64,000 nt of DNA from Sinorhizobium kostiense. Its GTDB lineage: Bacteria; Pseudomonadota; Alphaproteobacteria; Rhizobiales; Rhizobiaceae. The position numbers and the translations under genes are program-made. Every line of letters begins with the position of its first letter. Position 1 is the first letter of the stretch. The stretch spans positions 248,001-312,000 of the forward strand of contig NZ_JAGILA010000007.1 of the NCBI RefSeq assembly GCF_017874595.1, given 5' to 3'. Below are positions 48,043 through 57,893 of the stretch, piece after piece. Below the pieces are notes generated by a model. It was not told the origin of the DNA. It saw nothing but the letters and a program-made list of their open reading frames with translations, and ran no database searches.

Positions 48043-48430
48043 GGGCTGGGAACGGGCTACAATCGTTTGAATTGCTGCGGTGCGGCATCAGCTCTCCGAG
48101 CCTCCTATAGCCCCGCTCCGGCGCAAGGCCCTCTTGTGGCCTTTCGGTCACATTCGGCGTCTTGCTTGCCGGAACACCTCTGTGCCTACAGGAACAATCA
48201 AGGGTAGTGTTTTGTTGTATAACTTCCAGAAAATAAGGCTTTTGTGACGATTGCGCGTGTCGTGGATGAGTTGCATTGGAAGAGGTTCTGGTAGACTTTG
48301 GGCCGATCGGGCGAGGGGCGTTTCCTTTTCATTCACCATCCTTTTCTATAAGTCATCCGGCACGAGGGCGTGGCGAGAATCTGGCAGCGGCCGAATTCGG
48401 CGGCAACGCGATACGGGGACATTTATTCTT
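48043..48430. other. Intergenic region between fumC and the L,D-transpeptidase gene, no gene seen
   Basis: About 390 bases of divergent spacer. It contains AT-rich stretches but no coding sequence, strong hairpin or recognised regulatory motif. Confidence 0.5.
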
Positions 48431-50314
48431 ATGAACATTATCAGATCGACGGCGATTGTTGCGCTCATAAGCAGCTGTGCGATCGCCACCATTGATGTAC
48501 GGCCCGCGTCGGCAATCACCCTGATGGACCTGATCCGCGGCAAGAGACGCGTCGCGCCCCAGCAGGGTTATCCCAGCCGGCCGGTGCCGGGCTTCGATAC
48601 GTTGCAGCAGAACAGGGCGGTCGCGCCGCCGCCTCGGGTTTCCGGCCCGCGTTATTATACCTACAGGCCCGAGCCGTTGCGCAGGGTTGCGACAGATCGG
48701 CTGGTCGATCCGGTCGTCACCGGATCCGTCGGGGCCTATGGTCTGCCGCCGATGCTGCGTGTGCCGCTTTCGAATGCGCGCCACCTTCTGCCGGAGGTCG
48801 ATGTCAGGGCGCCGGCGGACGTGGCGAAGGCGTTGGAGAGCTTTTACGGCGGCCGGACGGATTTTCTCTGGATTGCGGGCAGCGGCGTCACTTCGCGCGC
48901 ACGCGCGGCGATCGCTGTCCTCAGGGACGCTAGCAAGGTCGGCCTCGATCCCGCCGATTATGCGGTCGTGGTTCCTGCCGACACGTTCGATCACGCCGAC
49001 ATGATCGCGCGCGAGAAGGATCTGGTGCGGTTTGAGATCGCCATGTCCGCCGCGGTGCTCACCTATGTTCAGGACACGGTTCGCGGCCGCATCGATCCGA
49101 ACAGGATTTCGGGATATCACGACTTCAAGCGCAAGAGTGTCGATCTTTCCGGCTTTCTCGGAAAGCTGGCGATCGCGAGCGACGTTGCGGCGCTGATTGA
49201 GGACCAGAATCCGAAGAGTACGCAATTCCTTGCGCTGAAACAGGAACTCGAGAGGCTTCGCGCCGAAACGGATGCCGCCCCGCGCGTCGAGATCGCGCCG
49301 GGGACGCTGCTCAAGCCCGGCGACAGCAATCCGGAACTCGCCAATATCGTCGCCGGCATTAGGTTGAAGGCCTCGGAGGCGCTGAAGAGCGAGCACGCTC
49401 TGGTGCTCGCTGGCTATCAGGGTGCGCCGGAATACACGCCCGAGCTGGTCTCCCTCGTCGAAGCGTTCCAGCAGGAGCAGGGCTTGAAGCCGGATGGCAT
49501 TATCGGCCAGGCGTCGATCCGCGCCCTGGTCGGCGGCGATACGACCGCGGGCAAGATCGACAAGCTCGAGATCGCGATGGAGCAGGCGCGCTGGCTGCCG
49601 GATGGCCTCGGCGATCGCTACGTCTTCATCAACCAGCCGGCCTTCATGGCCTATTACAACGAGCAGGGGACGGAGCAGTTCTCCATGCGCGTGGTGGTGG
49701 GTTCGAAGGCCAACCAGACCTATTTCTTCCAGGACGAGATCCAGACGGTAGAGGTCAACCCCTATTGGGGCGTGCCGCAGTCGATCATAGTCAACGAGAT
49801 GCTGCCGAAGCTCAGAAGCGATCCAAGCTATCTCGATCGCATGGGTTATCAGGTCGAGGTCGGCGGCCGCGTCGTCCCGTCTTCGGCAGTGAACTGGTAC
49901 GGCTCGACGGCTTCCGTCTCGGTTCGTCAGCCGCCGAGCAGCGACAATGCGCTTGGTGAACTCAAGATTCTGTTCCCGAACTCCCATGCGATCTACATGC
50001 ACGACACGCCGTCGAAGAGTTTCTTCAAGCGCGACCAGCGAGCCCTGAGCCACGGTTGCGTTCGTCTTGCGGAGCCGCGTCGCATGGCGGCCGCCGTTCT
50101 CGGGGTCAGCCTCGACGAGGTCGCGAACGAGATCGCAAGCGGTCGCAACAAGGCACTGCCGGTCCCGCACAATATTCCGGTTTATGTCTCATATTTCACG
50201 GCATGGCCGAACAAGGACGGCAAGGTCGAATATTTCGGCGACGTCTATGACCGCGACATGTACATGAACCGCGCTTTCGAGGCGACGCGAAAGGCGCGGC
50301 ACGCGGAGGGATGA
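48431..50314 (+). CDS. L,D-transpeptidase (YcbB/LdtD-like)
   Basis: The 627-residue precursor has a signal peptide (about 1-28, ending PASA), an N-terminal scaffold domain, a peptidoglycan-binding-like helix bundle (LVSLVEAFQQEQGLKPDGIIGQASIRAL) and a C-terminal YkuD catalytic domain. The catalytic motif is HDTPSKSFFK followed by S-H-G-C-V-R-L, with Cys543. It forms 3-3 cross-links or attaches proteins to peptidoglycan. The ATG at 48431 is chosen because it starts the signal peptide; the longer open frame has no export signal. A terminator follows at once. Confidence 0.9.
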   Translation: MNIIRSTAIVALISSCAIATIDVRPASAITLMDLIRGKRRVAPQQGYPSRPVPGFDTLQQNRAVAPPPRVSGPRYYTYRPEPLRRVATDRLVDPVVTGSVGAYGLPPMLRVPLSNARHLLPEVDVRAPADVAKALESFYGGRTDFLWIAGSGVTSRARAAIAVLRDASKVGLDPADYAVVVPADTFDHADMIAREKDLVRFEIAMSAAVLTYVQDTVRGRIDPNRISGYHDFKRKSVDLSGFLGKLAIASDVAALIEDQNPKSTQFLALKQELERLRAETDAAPRVEIAPGTLLKPGDSNPELANIVAGIRLKASEALKSEHALVLAGYQGAPEYTPELVSLVEAFQQEQGLKPDGIIGQASIRALVGGDTTAGKIDKLEIAMEQARWLPDGLGDRYVFINQPAFMAYYNEQGTEQFSMRVVVGSKANQTYFFQDEIQTVEVNPYWGVPQSIIVNEMLPKLRSDPSYLDRMGYQVEVGGRVVPSSAVNWYGSTASVSVRQPPSSDNALGELKILFPNSHAIYMHDTPSKSFFKRDQRALSHGCVRLAEPRRMAAAVLGVSLDEVANEIASGRNKALPVPHNIPVYVSYFTAWPNKDGKVEYFGDVYDRDMYMNRAFEATRKARHAEG

Positions 50315-50317
50315 GCC

Positions 50318-50345
50318 GAGGCCGCGAAAGCGGCCTCTTTTATTT
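50318..50345 (+). terminator. Rho-independent terminator after the L,D-transpeptidase gene
   Basis: GAGGCCGC, loop GAAA, GCGGCCTC, then TTTTATTT. It overlaps the 3' end of the convergent gph gene by a few bases. Confidence 0.85.
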
Positions 50346-51023
50346 CGGCTCTCGGCTTAAAAGCGACTTGACGAGATCGGGCGTCAGCTCGTCGAAATGA
50401 GTGATGATGCGGTCTGGCGAGAGGCTTTCGATCGGCACGTCGGAGTAACCAAACGGTACCGCGATCGACGGGACGGCTGCGTTGCGCGCCACCAGGATGT
50501 CATTGAGGCTATCTCCGACCATCACGGCGCGCTCGACGCTGCTTCCGGCATTGGCAACGGTCGAGAGCAGGTGCTCGGCATGGGGCTTGCGGACAGAGAA
50601 CGTATCGCCGCCGGCGATCGCTGCAAAGCGGCCGGCAAGACCGAGCCCATCGAGAAGGCGCTTTGCCAGCATTTCCGGCTTGTTGGTGCAGACCGCGAGT
50701 TTCAGCCCCGCGTCCTGAAGGCGATCGAGCGCCTCGACAAGTCCGGGGTAGGGCAGGGATTCGCCCGGCATTGAGCCGTGATAGAACTCGACGAATTCCT
50801 TCATCTGCCAGGCCAAGTCCGCTTCGCCGAGCGTCTTGCCTCTGAGCGCGAAGGTCCGTTCGATCATGGCGCGGGCGCCGTGCCCGACGAGATGCGTGAG
50901 GTCGGCGTAAGTGACCGGTTCGATGCCCGCCTGCGTCACCGCATGGTTGAGGCTGGCAACGAGGTCCGGCGCGGTATCGACGAGTGTACCGTCGAGGTCG
51001 AAGACGACAAGGGGTGGGGACAA
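50340..51023 (-). CDS. gph: Phosphoglycolate phosphatase
   Basis: The 227-residue HAD hydrolase has motif I VVFDLDGTLVDTAPDL (nucleophile Asp9), motif II (VCTNKP) and motif IV GDSLNDILVARNA. It dephosphorylates 2-phosphoglycolate, which arises from oxygenation reactions or DNA repair. It is convergent with the L,D-transpeptidase gene and divergent from rpiA, which also handles sugar phosphates. The length and the DTAPDL start match rhizobial Gph. Confidence 0.93.
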   Translation of the reverse strand: MSPPLVVFDLDGTLVDTAPDLVASLNHAVTQAGIEPVTYADLTHLVGHGARAMIERTFALRGKTLGEADLAWQMKEFVEFYHGSMPGESLPYPGLVEALDRLQDAGLKLAVCTNKPEMLAKRLLDGLGLAGRFAAIAGGDTFSVRKPHAEHLLSTVANAGSSVERAVMVGDSLNDILVARNAAVPSIAVPFGYSDVPIESLSPDRIITHFDELTPDLVKSLLSREPK

Positions 51024-51238
51024 GGGGTGCCTCGTTCTAAATCCTGTCCATTCGGGTAGGCGAACTCTTGCCGGAATGCAATGGAGACCTTCGTCTGCAG
51101 GGCTGCCGGAATCCGGTGCAGGCCACGCATTTTGGCTTTTGTTTGCGGTTGCGGGCGTGTAAGTGTCTCAGCGGAATTTCGATGGCAGCCGGTTCGTCGC
51201 CGGCTTTCCGTGCCAGCATCAGAGGGAGCGAGTGGCGC

Positions 51239-51934
51239 ATGGACGCCCGCCAGATGAAGATCAAGGCCGCCGAGGCGGCGCTTGACTATGTAGAAGATGG
51301 AATGCGGCTCGGGATCGGGACCGGGTCGACCGCGGAGGAATTCGTGCGGTTGTTGGCCGAGAAGGTCGCAGCCGGCTTTCGCATCCAGGGCGTGCCGACC
51401 TCCGAGCGCACGGCTCGACTTTGCCTGGAACTCGGCGTGCCCCTGAAATCACTGGATGAGTTGCCTGAACTGGACCTGACCGTCGACGGTGCGGACGAGG
51501 TCGACAGGAGATTGCGGCTCATAAAGGGTGGCGGCGGCGCATTGCTGCGGGAGAAGATCGTGGCGGCCGCTTCCGCTCGCATGGTCGTCATTGCCGACGA
51601 ATCGAAAGTCGTCGACGTTCTTGGCGCCTTCAAACTGCCGATCGAGGTCAACCCGTTCGGGCAGATTGCGACGCTGATCGCCATCGAGAAGGCAGCCTCA
51701 CGACTTGGGTTGGCCGGCGATATCACCCTGCGCACCTCGGGTGACGGGCCCTTCATGACCGATGGCGGGCACCTGATCCTGGATGCATCTTTTGGCCGTA
51801 TTCCTGATGCAGAGGCGCTTGCGGCCGATTTGAACGCCATACCGGGAGTCGTCGAGCACGGACTGTTCATCGGCATGGCATCCCTGGCGATCATCGCCGG
51901 TCCGGAAGGGGCACGCGTCCTGATGGCAGCCTGA
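51239..51934 (+). CDS. rpiA: Ribose-5-phosphate isomerase A
   Basis: The 231-residue protein has the RpiA features: [12 protein letters not shown] near the N-terminus (phosphate loop), [12 protein letters not shown] with active-site Asp residues, [16 protein letters not shown], and NPFGQIAT. It interconverts ribose-5-phosphate and ribulose-5-phosphate. The ATG at 51239 with GAGGGAG at about 51222 is preferred; the long open frame upstream is not conserved-looking. A DUF2059 gene follows in the same direction. Confidence 0.95.
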   Translation: MDARQMKIKAAEAALDYVEDGMRLGIGTGSTAEEFVRLLAEKVAAGFRIQGVPTSERTARLCLELGVPLKSLDELPELDLTVDGADEVDRRLRLIKGGGGALLREKIVAAASARMVVIADESKVVDVLGAFKLPIEVNPFGQIATLIAIEKAASRLGLAGDITLRTSGDGPFMTDGGHLILDASFGRIPDAEALAADLNAIPGVVEHGLFIGMASLAIIAGPEGARVLMAA

Positions 51935-52035
51935 GCGGCACTTGCCGGCCGGCGTACAAGAGAATTTCCGCGCATGCGCGCCGGGCGGCGGCAATCGGCC
52001 AGGCGGCATGCGCCAACACAGGAGCATCGATAAAA

Positions 52036-52566
52036 ATGAGCAAATTCGTAGGTCTTGCCCGCGCATTCGCAACCGCAGCCGTCCTCTTCTGCGCGACCGC
52101 GCCGGCCGTACAGGCCCAGGACGTGTCGGAAGAGCAGATCAAGGCAGCCCGCGCAACCATTGACGCGCTTGGCGTGACCAACAGCTTCGACAATATTCTG
52201 CCGAACCTGGCCGAACGATTGAAGAACACGCTGATCCAGGCTTCGCCCAACCATCAGGAACTGATCACCGCAACCATCGACGAAAAAGCGCTCGGGCTTG
52301 CCGCCCGCCGCTCGGACCTCGAGCGCGAGGCGGCGGCCATCTACGCCAAGACCTTCTCGGTCGAGGAACTCAACGCCATCACCGCGTTCTACAGTTCGGC
52401 CGCCGGCAAGAAGCTCTTGAATGATGGGCCGATCGCTTCGCGCGAACTGCTGAAGGCTGCCGACATCTGGGCCGCCGGAGTTTCGCGCGACCTGACGACC
52501 GAAGCGACCAAGTCGCTGGACGAAAAGATTGGCAACACCCCGGCCGCCCAGGCACCCGCGCAGTGA
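52036..52566 (+). CDS. DUF2059 domain exported protein
   Basis: The 176-residue precursor has a signal peptide (1-27, ending PAVQAQ) and an all-helical mature part with AAAIYAKTFSVEELNAITAFYSSAAGKKLL, the DUF2059 signature (a KxFTxxELxxxxxFYxSxxGxK-like pattern). It ends in a Pro/Ala-rich tail. Likely periplasmic; function unknown. It sits between rpiA and gor and is followed by a terminator. Confidence 0.85.
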   Translation: MSKFVGLARAFATAAVLFCATAPAVQAQDVSEEQIKAARATIDALGVTNSFDNILPNLAERLKNTLIQASPNHQELITATIDEKALGLAARRSDLEREAAAIYAKTFSVEELNAITAFYSSAAGKKLLNDGPIASRELLKAADIWAAGVSRDLTTEATKSLDEKIGNTPAAQAPAQ

Positions 52567-52605
52567 TGCCCGCGGGGCAATCGTTGCAATTAAACGACTT
52601 ACAAG

Positions 52606-52634
52606 GCCCGGAGCGATCCGGGCTTTTCTTTTTT
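52606..52634 (+). terminator. Rho-independent terminator after the DUF2059 gene
   Basis: GCCCGGA, loop GCGA, TCCGGGC, then TTTTCTTTTTT. It separates the DUF2059 gene from gor. Confidence 0.9.
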
Positions 52635-52743
52635 TGCGTCGCAATACTATATCTGCCCGTAGGCGGCTCCGGTCGCCGCCCATGCCGGGCCGAAGCTGCG
52701 CCCCGGAGACCTGTTCCGCAGCCGCATTCCTTAAGGAGTTTCC

Positions 52744-54135
52744 ATGACCGCTTTCGACTATGACCTTTTCGTGATCGGTGGCGGTTCGGGTGGCGTCAGG
52801 AGCGCGCGTTTGGCGGCGGCGCTCGGCAAGAAGGTGGCGATCGCCGAGGAGTTCCGCTATGGCGGCACCTGCGTGATCCGCGGCTGCGTGCCCAAGAAGC
52901 TCTATGTCTATGCCTCGCAATTTGCGGAACATTTCGAGGATGCCTTGGGCTTTGGCTGGAGCGTCGGCGAGCGCCGCTTCGACTGGCAAAAGCTCGTTGC
53001 CGCCAAGGAGCAGGAGATCACCCGCCTGGAAGGGCTTTATCGAAAAGGTCTCGCCAATGCGGGCGCCGAAATTCTCGATACGCGGGCCGAACTCGTCGGG
53101 CCCAACGAGGTGCGGCTTTCGGCCACCGGCAAGACCGTGTCGGCGGAGCGCATCGTGATCGCCGTGGGGGGGCATCCGAGCCCCCATGATGCATTGCCCG
53201 GCCACGAGCTCTGCATCACCTCGAACGAAGCCTTCGATCTGGATCAACTGCCGAAATCGATCCTGATTGCCGGCGGCGGCTATATTGCCGTCGAGTTTGC
53301 GAATATCTTCCACGGGCTCGGTGTCGAGACGACCCTCATCTATCGCGGTAAGGAAATCCTTTCGCGCTTCGACCAGGACTTGCGGCGCGGGCTGCACGCG
53401 GCGATGGAGGAAAAGGGTATACGAATCCTCTGCGAGGACATCATCCAGTCGGTCTCGGCCGGCCGCGACGGCCGCCGGATTGCAGCGACGATGAAGCATG
53501 GCGAGATCGTCACCGACCAGGTAATGCTCGCCCTCGGCCGCGTCCCGAACACCAGGAGCCTCGGGCTCGAGACGGCGGGGGTCAAGACCGACGAGCGCGG
53601 CGCCATCGTCGTCGACGCCTATTCCCGCACCACCGCACCTGGCATTTTTGCGCTCGGCGATGTCACGGACCGCGTTCAACTGACGCCAGTGGCGATTCAC
53701 GAGGCGATGTGTTTCATCGAAACGGAGTATAAGAACAACCCGACTTCACCCGACCACGACCTGATCGCGACCGCCGTTTTTTCGCAGCCGGAAATCGGCA
53801 CGGTGGGCATGGCGGAGGACGAGGCGGCACGGAGGTTCGCGGAACTCGAGGTGTACCGGGCGGAGTTCCGACCGATGAGGGCGACACTCTCGGGGCGCAA
53901 GGAAAAGATGATCATGAAGCTCCTGGTCAATGCTGCCGACCGCAAGGTTGTGGGTGCGCATATCCTCGGCCATGACGCCGGCGAGATGGCGCAACTGCTT
54001 GGAATCTCGCTGAAGGCGGGTTGCACCAAGGATGATTTCGACCGCACCATGGCGGTCCACCCGACCGCGGCGGAGGAACTCGTCACCATGTATCAGCCGA
54101 GCTATCGCCTGAGGAACGGCGAAAGGCTGCCATGA
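52744..54135 (+). CDS. gor: Glutathione-disulfide reductase
   Basis: The 463-residue flavoprotein has an FAD-binding G-G-G-S-G-G-V-R-S-A, the redox pair G-G-T-C-V-I-R-G-C-V-P-K-K-L (Cys43, Cys48), an NADPH-binding IAGGGYIAVEFANIF, and the C-terminal dimerisation segment with MAVHPTAAEELVTM, whose His is the catalytic acid/base. It reduces oxidised glutathione using NADPH. AAGGAG lies before the ATG. It closes the rpiA-DUF2059-gor run. Confidence 0.97.
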   Translation: MTAFDYDLFVIGGGSGGVRSARLAAALGKKVAIAEEFRYGGTCVIRGCVPKKLYVYASQFAEHFEDALGFGWSVGERRFDWQKLVAAKEQEITRLEGLYRKGLANAGAEILDTRAELVGPNEVRLSATGKTVSAERIVIAVGGHPSPHDALPGHELCITSNEAFDLDQLPKSILIAGGGYIAVEFANIFHGLGVETTLIYRGKEILSRFDQDLRRGLHAAMEEKGIRILCEDIIQSVSAGRDGRRIAATMKHGEIVTDQVMLALGRVPNTRSLGLETAGVKTDERGAIVVDAYSRTTAPGIFALGDVTDRVQLTPVAIHEAMCFIETEYKNNPTSPDHDLIATAVFSQPEIGTVGMAEDEAARRFAELEVYRAEFRPMRATLSGRKEKMIMKLLVNAADRKVVGAHILGHDAGEMAQLLGISLKAGCTKDDFDRTMAVHPTAAEELVTMYQPSYRLRNGERLP

Positions 54136-54364
54136 TCCCCTGCCATCGGTGAGTTCAAACGCCTATGTTTTCGGGCGGAGTGGCTTTCCAAGCCTCATGT
54201 TAACGTTTATAAGCCCGCATCCGCCTCGTCATCGGCTAGCGGCGGTGGCGGCGGACCGGCCGGCTTGCCGATGCGATGCAATCCGAATTTCAGGGCGGCC
54301 TCCACGGCCGCTACAGCGCCGCGCGTCTTTCGGGTACGCACAACGACGCTGAAGTCTTTGAATC

Positions 54365-54413
54365 TGCGCATCGTGTTTTCCGGAAATCGGTTCCGATTTC
54401 GGGCCGACGCGCA
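54365..54413. repeat. Rhizobial-type palindromic repeat between gor and the DAHP synthase gene
   Basis: Outer ends TGCGC and GCGCA enclose AAATCGG and CCGATTT, giving a nested palindrome. It is similar in layout and core to the element at 37986-38034. The rest of the 54136-54458 gap shows no gene. Confidence 0.65.
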
Positions 54414-54458
54414 AAGGTGAGACGCGGATCCGTCCGCGTCAGATAACAGGTGATGGAA

Positions 54459-55832
54459 ATGGCACAGACTTGGACTCCGAACAGCTGGCGGCAAAAACCC
54501 ATTCAGCAGGTGCCGGACTATCCGGACCTCGCAGCCCTGGAGAGCGTCGAAGCGCGCCTCTCGAAATATCCGCCGCTGGTCTTTGCCGGTGAGGCTCGGC
54601 GGCTCAAGCATGCTCTTGCCAATGTCGCGGAGGGTCGCGGCTTTCTATTGCAGGGCGGCGACTGCGCCGAAAGCTTCGCCGAGCACGGCGCCGACACTAT
54701 CCGTGACTTTTTCCGCGCCTTCCTGCAGATGGCCGTCGTCCTGACCTTCGGAGCCCAGCAACCGGTCGTAAAGGTCGGCCGTATTGCCGGCCAATTCGCC
54801 AAGCCGCGTTCGTCGGGCATTGAGAAGCAGGGGGATGTGACGCTGCCGAGCTACCGCGGCGACATCATCAACGGCATCGAGTTCACGGAAGAGGCGCGCG
54901 TGCCCAATCCCGAACGGCAGATCATGGCCTATCGCCAGTCCGCCGCGACCCTCAATCTGTTGAGGGCGTTCGCGATGGGCGGCTATGCCAATCTGGAAAA
55001 CGTGCATCAGTGGATGCTCGGTTTCGTGAAGGATAGTCCTCAGGCCGAGCGCTATCGCAAGCTGGCCGACCGGATCTCCGAGACCATGGACTTCATGAAG
55101 GCGATCGGCATCACGGCGGAAAACCATCCGAGCCTGCGCGAGACGGATTTCTTCACCAGCCATGAAGCGCTGCTGCTCGGCTACGAGCAGGCGCTGACCC
55201 GTGTCGACTCGACCTCGGGCGATTGGTACGCGACTTCCGGCCACATGATCTGGATCGGCGATCGCACGCGCCAGCCGGACCATGCCCATGTTGAATATTG
55301 CCGCGGCATCAAGAACCCGATCGGGCTCAAATGCGGCCCCTCGCTCACGGCCGACGGTCTTTTGGAACTGATCGACCTCCTGAACCCAGCCAACGAGGCA
55401 GGGCGGCTGACGCTGATCTGCCGTTTTGGCCATGACAAGGTTGCCGAGCATCTGCCGCGGTTGATCCGCGCCGTTGAGCGCGAAGGCAAGAAGGTCGTCT
55501 GGTCTTGCGATCCGATGCATGGCAACACGATCACGCTCAACAATTACAAGACGCGGCCCTTCGAGCGGATCCTGTCGGAGGTCGAAAGCTTCTTCCAGAT
55601 ACATCGCGCCGAAGGCACGCATCCGGGTGGTATCCACATCGAGATGACGGGCAACGACGTGACCGAGTGCACCGGCGGCGCACGCGCCCTGTCTGGCGAC
55701 GATCTCGCCGATCGCTACCACACCCATTGCGATCCGCGCCTTAATGCGGACCAGGCGCTCGAACTCGCCTTCCTGCTCGCCGAACGGATGAAGGGCGGCC
55801 GCGACGAGAAGAAAATGGTGGTCAACGGCTGA
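54459..55832 (+). CDS. Class II 3-deoxy-7-phosphoheptulonate (DAHP) synthase
   Basis: The 457-residue protein matches the plant-like class II DAHP synthases: [19 protein letters not shown] (metal Cys), [41 protein letters not shown] and [19 protein letters not shown]. It condenses phosphoenolpyruvate with erythrose-4-phosphate, the first step of the shikimate pathway. Starts at 54453 or 54459 are possible; the latter begins MAQTWTP, as in related proteins, and is better spaced from AACAGG. A strong terminator lies downstream. Confidence 0.95.
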   Translation: MAQTWTPNSWRQKPIQQVPDYPDLAALESVEARLSKYPPLVFAGEARRLKHALANVAEGRGFLLQGGDCAESFAEHGADTIRDFFRAFLQMAVVLTFGAQQPVVKVGRIAGQFAKPRSSGIEKQGDVTLPSYRGDIINGIEFTEEARVPNPERQIMAYRQSAATLNLLRAFAMGGYANLENVHQWMLGFVKDSPQAERYRKLADRISETMDFMKAIGITAENHPSLRETDFFTSHEALLLGYEQALTRVDSTSGDWYATSGHMIWIGDRTRQPDHAHVEYCRGIKNPIGLKCGPSLTADGLLELIDLLNPANEAGRLTLICRFGHDKVAEHLPRLIRAVEREGKKVVWSCDPMHGNTITLNNYKTRPFERILSEVESFFQIHRAEGTHPGGIHIEMTGNDVTECTGGARALSGDDLADRYHTHCDPRLNADQALELAFLLAERMKGGRDEKKMVVNG

Positions 55833-55995
55833 CCACCATCACCGACTGCATGTCGCCTTGATCGCCTTCGATCTAGGGAAAAAGACATGCGGCACATATG
55901 AGGCAGGGGCGACGTCGCCGCCTGACAAGACGCTCGGCGCTCGATATTTGGTTCAAAATATCTGAACCTCGAGCGCATCTTCTGAATTTGACATG

Positions 55996-56031
55996 GCCGG
56001 GCCAGCCCATAGAAGCTGGCCCGGCTTTTTA
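55996..56031 (+). terminator. Rho-independent terminator upstream of the GFA-like gene
   Basis: GCCGGGCCAGC, loop of eight bases, GCTGGCCCGGC, then TTTTTATT. An 11-bp perfect stem ending transcription from the DAHP synthase gene. Confidence 0.92.
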
Positions 56032-56049
56032 TTGCCGATGGAGACAGGG

Positions 56050-56448
56050 ATGCAGGAAATGCACCAAGGCAGTTGCCTTTGCGGCGCAGTGCGGTTCAGA
56101 ACCCGGGGAAAATTGCGAGAGTTGATCTTCTGCCATTGTTCGCAGTGCCGGAAGCAGACAGGGCTCTACTACGCGGCCACCAATGTGCTCGACGGCAACA
56201 TCGAAGTCGAGGGCGCCGACGCGGTCACCTGGTATCGCTCCAGCGACGACGCGCGGCGCGGTTTCTGCCGGAATTGCGGCTCAGCCCTGTTCTGGAAGGC
56301 GGAAGGGCTCGACTATACGTCGATCCTTGCCGGCGCATTCGAGAAGCCGACCGAACTCGAGCCGGGCTACCATATCTTCTGTGCCGACAAAGGCGACTAC
56401 TACGAGATCCGCGACGATCTCCCGCGCTTTGCCAGCGGACGCGAGTAG
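56050..56448 (+). CDS. GFA family zinc-binding protein
   Basis: The 132-residue protein has the GFA (glutathione-dependent formaldehyde-activating) pattern: G-S-C-L-C-G-A-V-R-F at the start, F-C-H-C-S-Q-C-R-K and FCRNCGSALFW, supplying two structural or catalytic zinc sites. The ATG at 56050 follows GGAGACAGG. The fold is shared by proteins that may bind glutathione or act on small aldehydes, but most members are uncharacterised, so the function is uncertain. Confidence 0.85.
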   Translation: MQEMHQGSCLCGAVRFRTRGKLRELIFCHCSQCRKQTGLYYAATNVLDGNIEVEGADAVTWYRSSDDARRGFCRNCGSALFWKAEGLDYTSILAGAFEKPTELEPGYHIFCADKGDYYEIRDDLPRFASGRE

Positions 56449-56517
56449 TCTCGAAAGTTCTGACGCTCACGGCGGTGACACCCTCTAGCGGCAAGGCCAG
56501 TGGGGATGAGTTGGAGC

Positions 56518-57414
56518 TTACCGAGCGCCAGTGGCCCGATCATAGGCGCTCGCCAGCGCCTCGAGCTTGATTGCCTGCCAGGACGCATATTCCTCGATCA
56601 GTCGGGCGCTCATCCAATAACGGTTACGGGTATCGTCATCGGATTTGCCGATGAAACCGGCGGCTTCCGCCCGGGCGAACAGGCGGCGGATATGCGTGTT
56701 CGAAACCATGTAGCGCTGGGCGAGTTTCGCCAGATTGACGTCGATCCAGACTTTGCCTTCGACGGGTGTCAGGCTTGCCGGCCGTGTCATCAGGTCGTCC
56801 AGGATCGCGCCGCCTGATTCTGCCCAGACGAAGATGGCAACACCGCGGGGCGGCTCCGTCCATTTCGGATCCTTGAGCAGGCGTCTGGCCGCGAGCGGCT
56901 GCGCGCGCTCGAAAATCCCGCGGTCAGTTTCCACGCGCTTCACTCTCTCCCCACCGTCGATCCCATCGAGCGTGCCCATCTGGGTCTTGAACCAGAGGCG
57001 CATGGCATCCTCGCTCGCCGCGGCTGGTTCCAGTGGGCGCGCCCTCTTCGATTGCCGGTCCGTCGTCGGGCGAAGGAGCTTGTAGGCGACGAGTTCCGCA
57101 AGGAAGGCTGTGGCCGTGTTGCGGCTGGCCCCGCCCGTCTCGCGCATGAACTTAAGCAGCCGCGCGGCAGTGATGCCGGTTTCCGGGTCCCTGGGCTCGC
57201 GCTCCAGGTGGAGTGCGTAGGACGCATGGGTGAGCATCCATTTGCGATGCGAGGAGACGAGGCGAGCGATGCGCGGCAACAGCTCGCTCACGGCGGTCAG
57301 CGTGCGCGCGCTCTCCTGCAAGGCGTGCAGGAAACGCGGATTCCGCAGCAACGCATCCGCTGTCATGCCGGGCGAGTCGTCGTCGCCGGCGCTCTTGCTT
57401 GCAGTCCCTTGCAT
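56518..57414 (-). CDS. Hypothetical protein, probable winged-helix DNA-binding
   Basis: The 298-residue protein has no signal peptide or membrane segment. It contains two stretches that look like winged-helix modules: about residues 80-115 (TAARLLKFMRETGGASRNTATAFLAELVAYKLL) and 225-260 (LAKLAQRYMVSNTHIRRLFARAEAAGFIG). This suggests a regulator built of two HTH-like domains. No named family is recognised. It is convergent with the GFA gene and separated from the next gene by about 480 bases. Confidence 0.7.
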   Translation of the reverse strand: MQGTASKSAGDDDSPGMTADALLRNPRFLHALQESARTLTAVSELLPRIARLVSSHRKWMLTHASYALHLEREPRDPETGITAARLLKFMRETGGASRNTATAFLAELVAYKLLRPTTDRQSKRARPLEPAAASEDAMRLWFKTQMGTLDGIDGGERVKRVETDRGIFERAQPLAARRLLKDPKWTEPPRGVAIFVWAESGGAILDDLMTRPASLTPVEGKVWIDVNLAKLAQRYMVSNTHIRRLFARAEAAGFIGKSDDDTRNRYWMSARLIEEYASWQAIKLEALASAYDRATGAR

Positions 57415-57893
57415 CTGCCGCGTGTGCCCCCTTCACGTAACGATTGCCCCAATCACCCGTGTCTCGATGCAACCAGCATGAGAGAATTCTAACCTACAAC
57501 TACGACATTTGTTTCCAGACTAAAGTCCTACCTGTGCTGGACAAAGGTCCGATGGGTCCTGCCTGCGCCGCCTGAGAATGGAGATGGCAAGTGGCGCTCC
57601 GAGTATCCATCGATGCTGGCACTTCAATGTTCCTGCATCTCCAGCGTGCGCCACTTTGGTTAATTTTCTCGTTGTTTTTCGGCTTTCGCCGCGCTTCGAT
57701 CCCGATTTCAACCGCTGTGCCTTATGGGAGAGGCTGCAGCGAGCCCGCTCCATTTGCACGGCTGCGGGTTCGCACGACGGGGCAGCGATGGGCGCGTATG
57801 GCTGCCGCTCAACCACCCGCGTTACGGCCAGAGCGGGATGGCAGGCGAATTAGGAGAGGCGGGCTAACTCTGCGCTTTGCCCGTCTCCACAGG
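57415..57893. other. Long intergenic region, no gene supported
   Basis: About 480 bases between the start of the HTH-like gene and the stop of the LTA-synthase-family gene. Short open frames exist on both strands (for example 57578-57853, 91 codons) but have no family-like sequence and no ribosome-binding site. The bases nearest 57487-57540 are unusually A/T-rich and may hold the promoter of the HTH-like gene. Confidence 0.5.

Noticed and set aside
57578..57853. 91-codon plus-strand frame in the long gap
   Set aside because: No ribosome-binding site, no motif and Arg/Cys-rich composition typical of chance frames.
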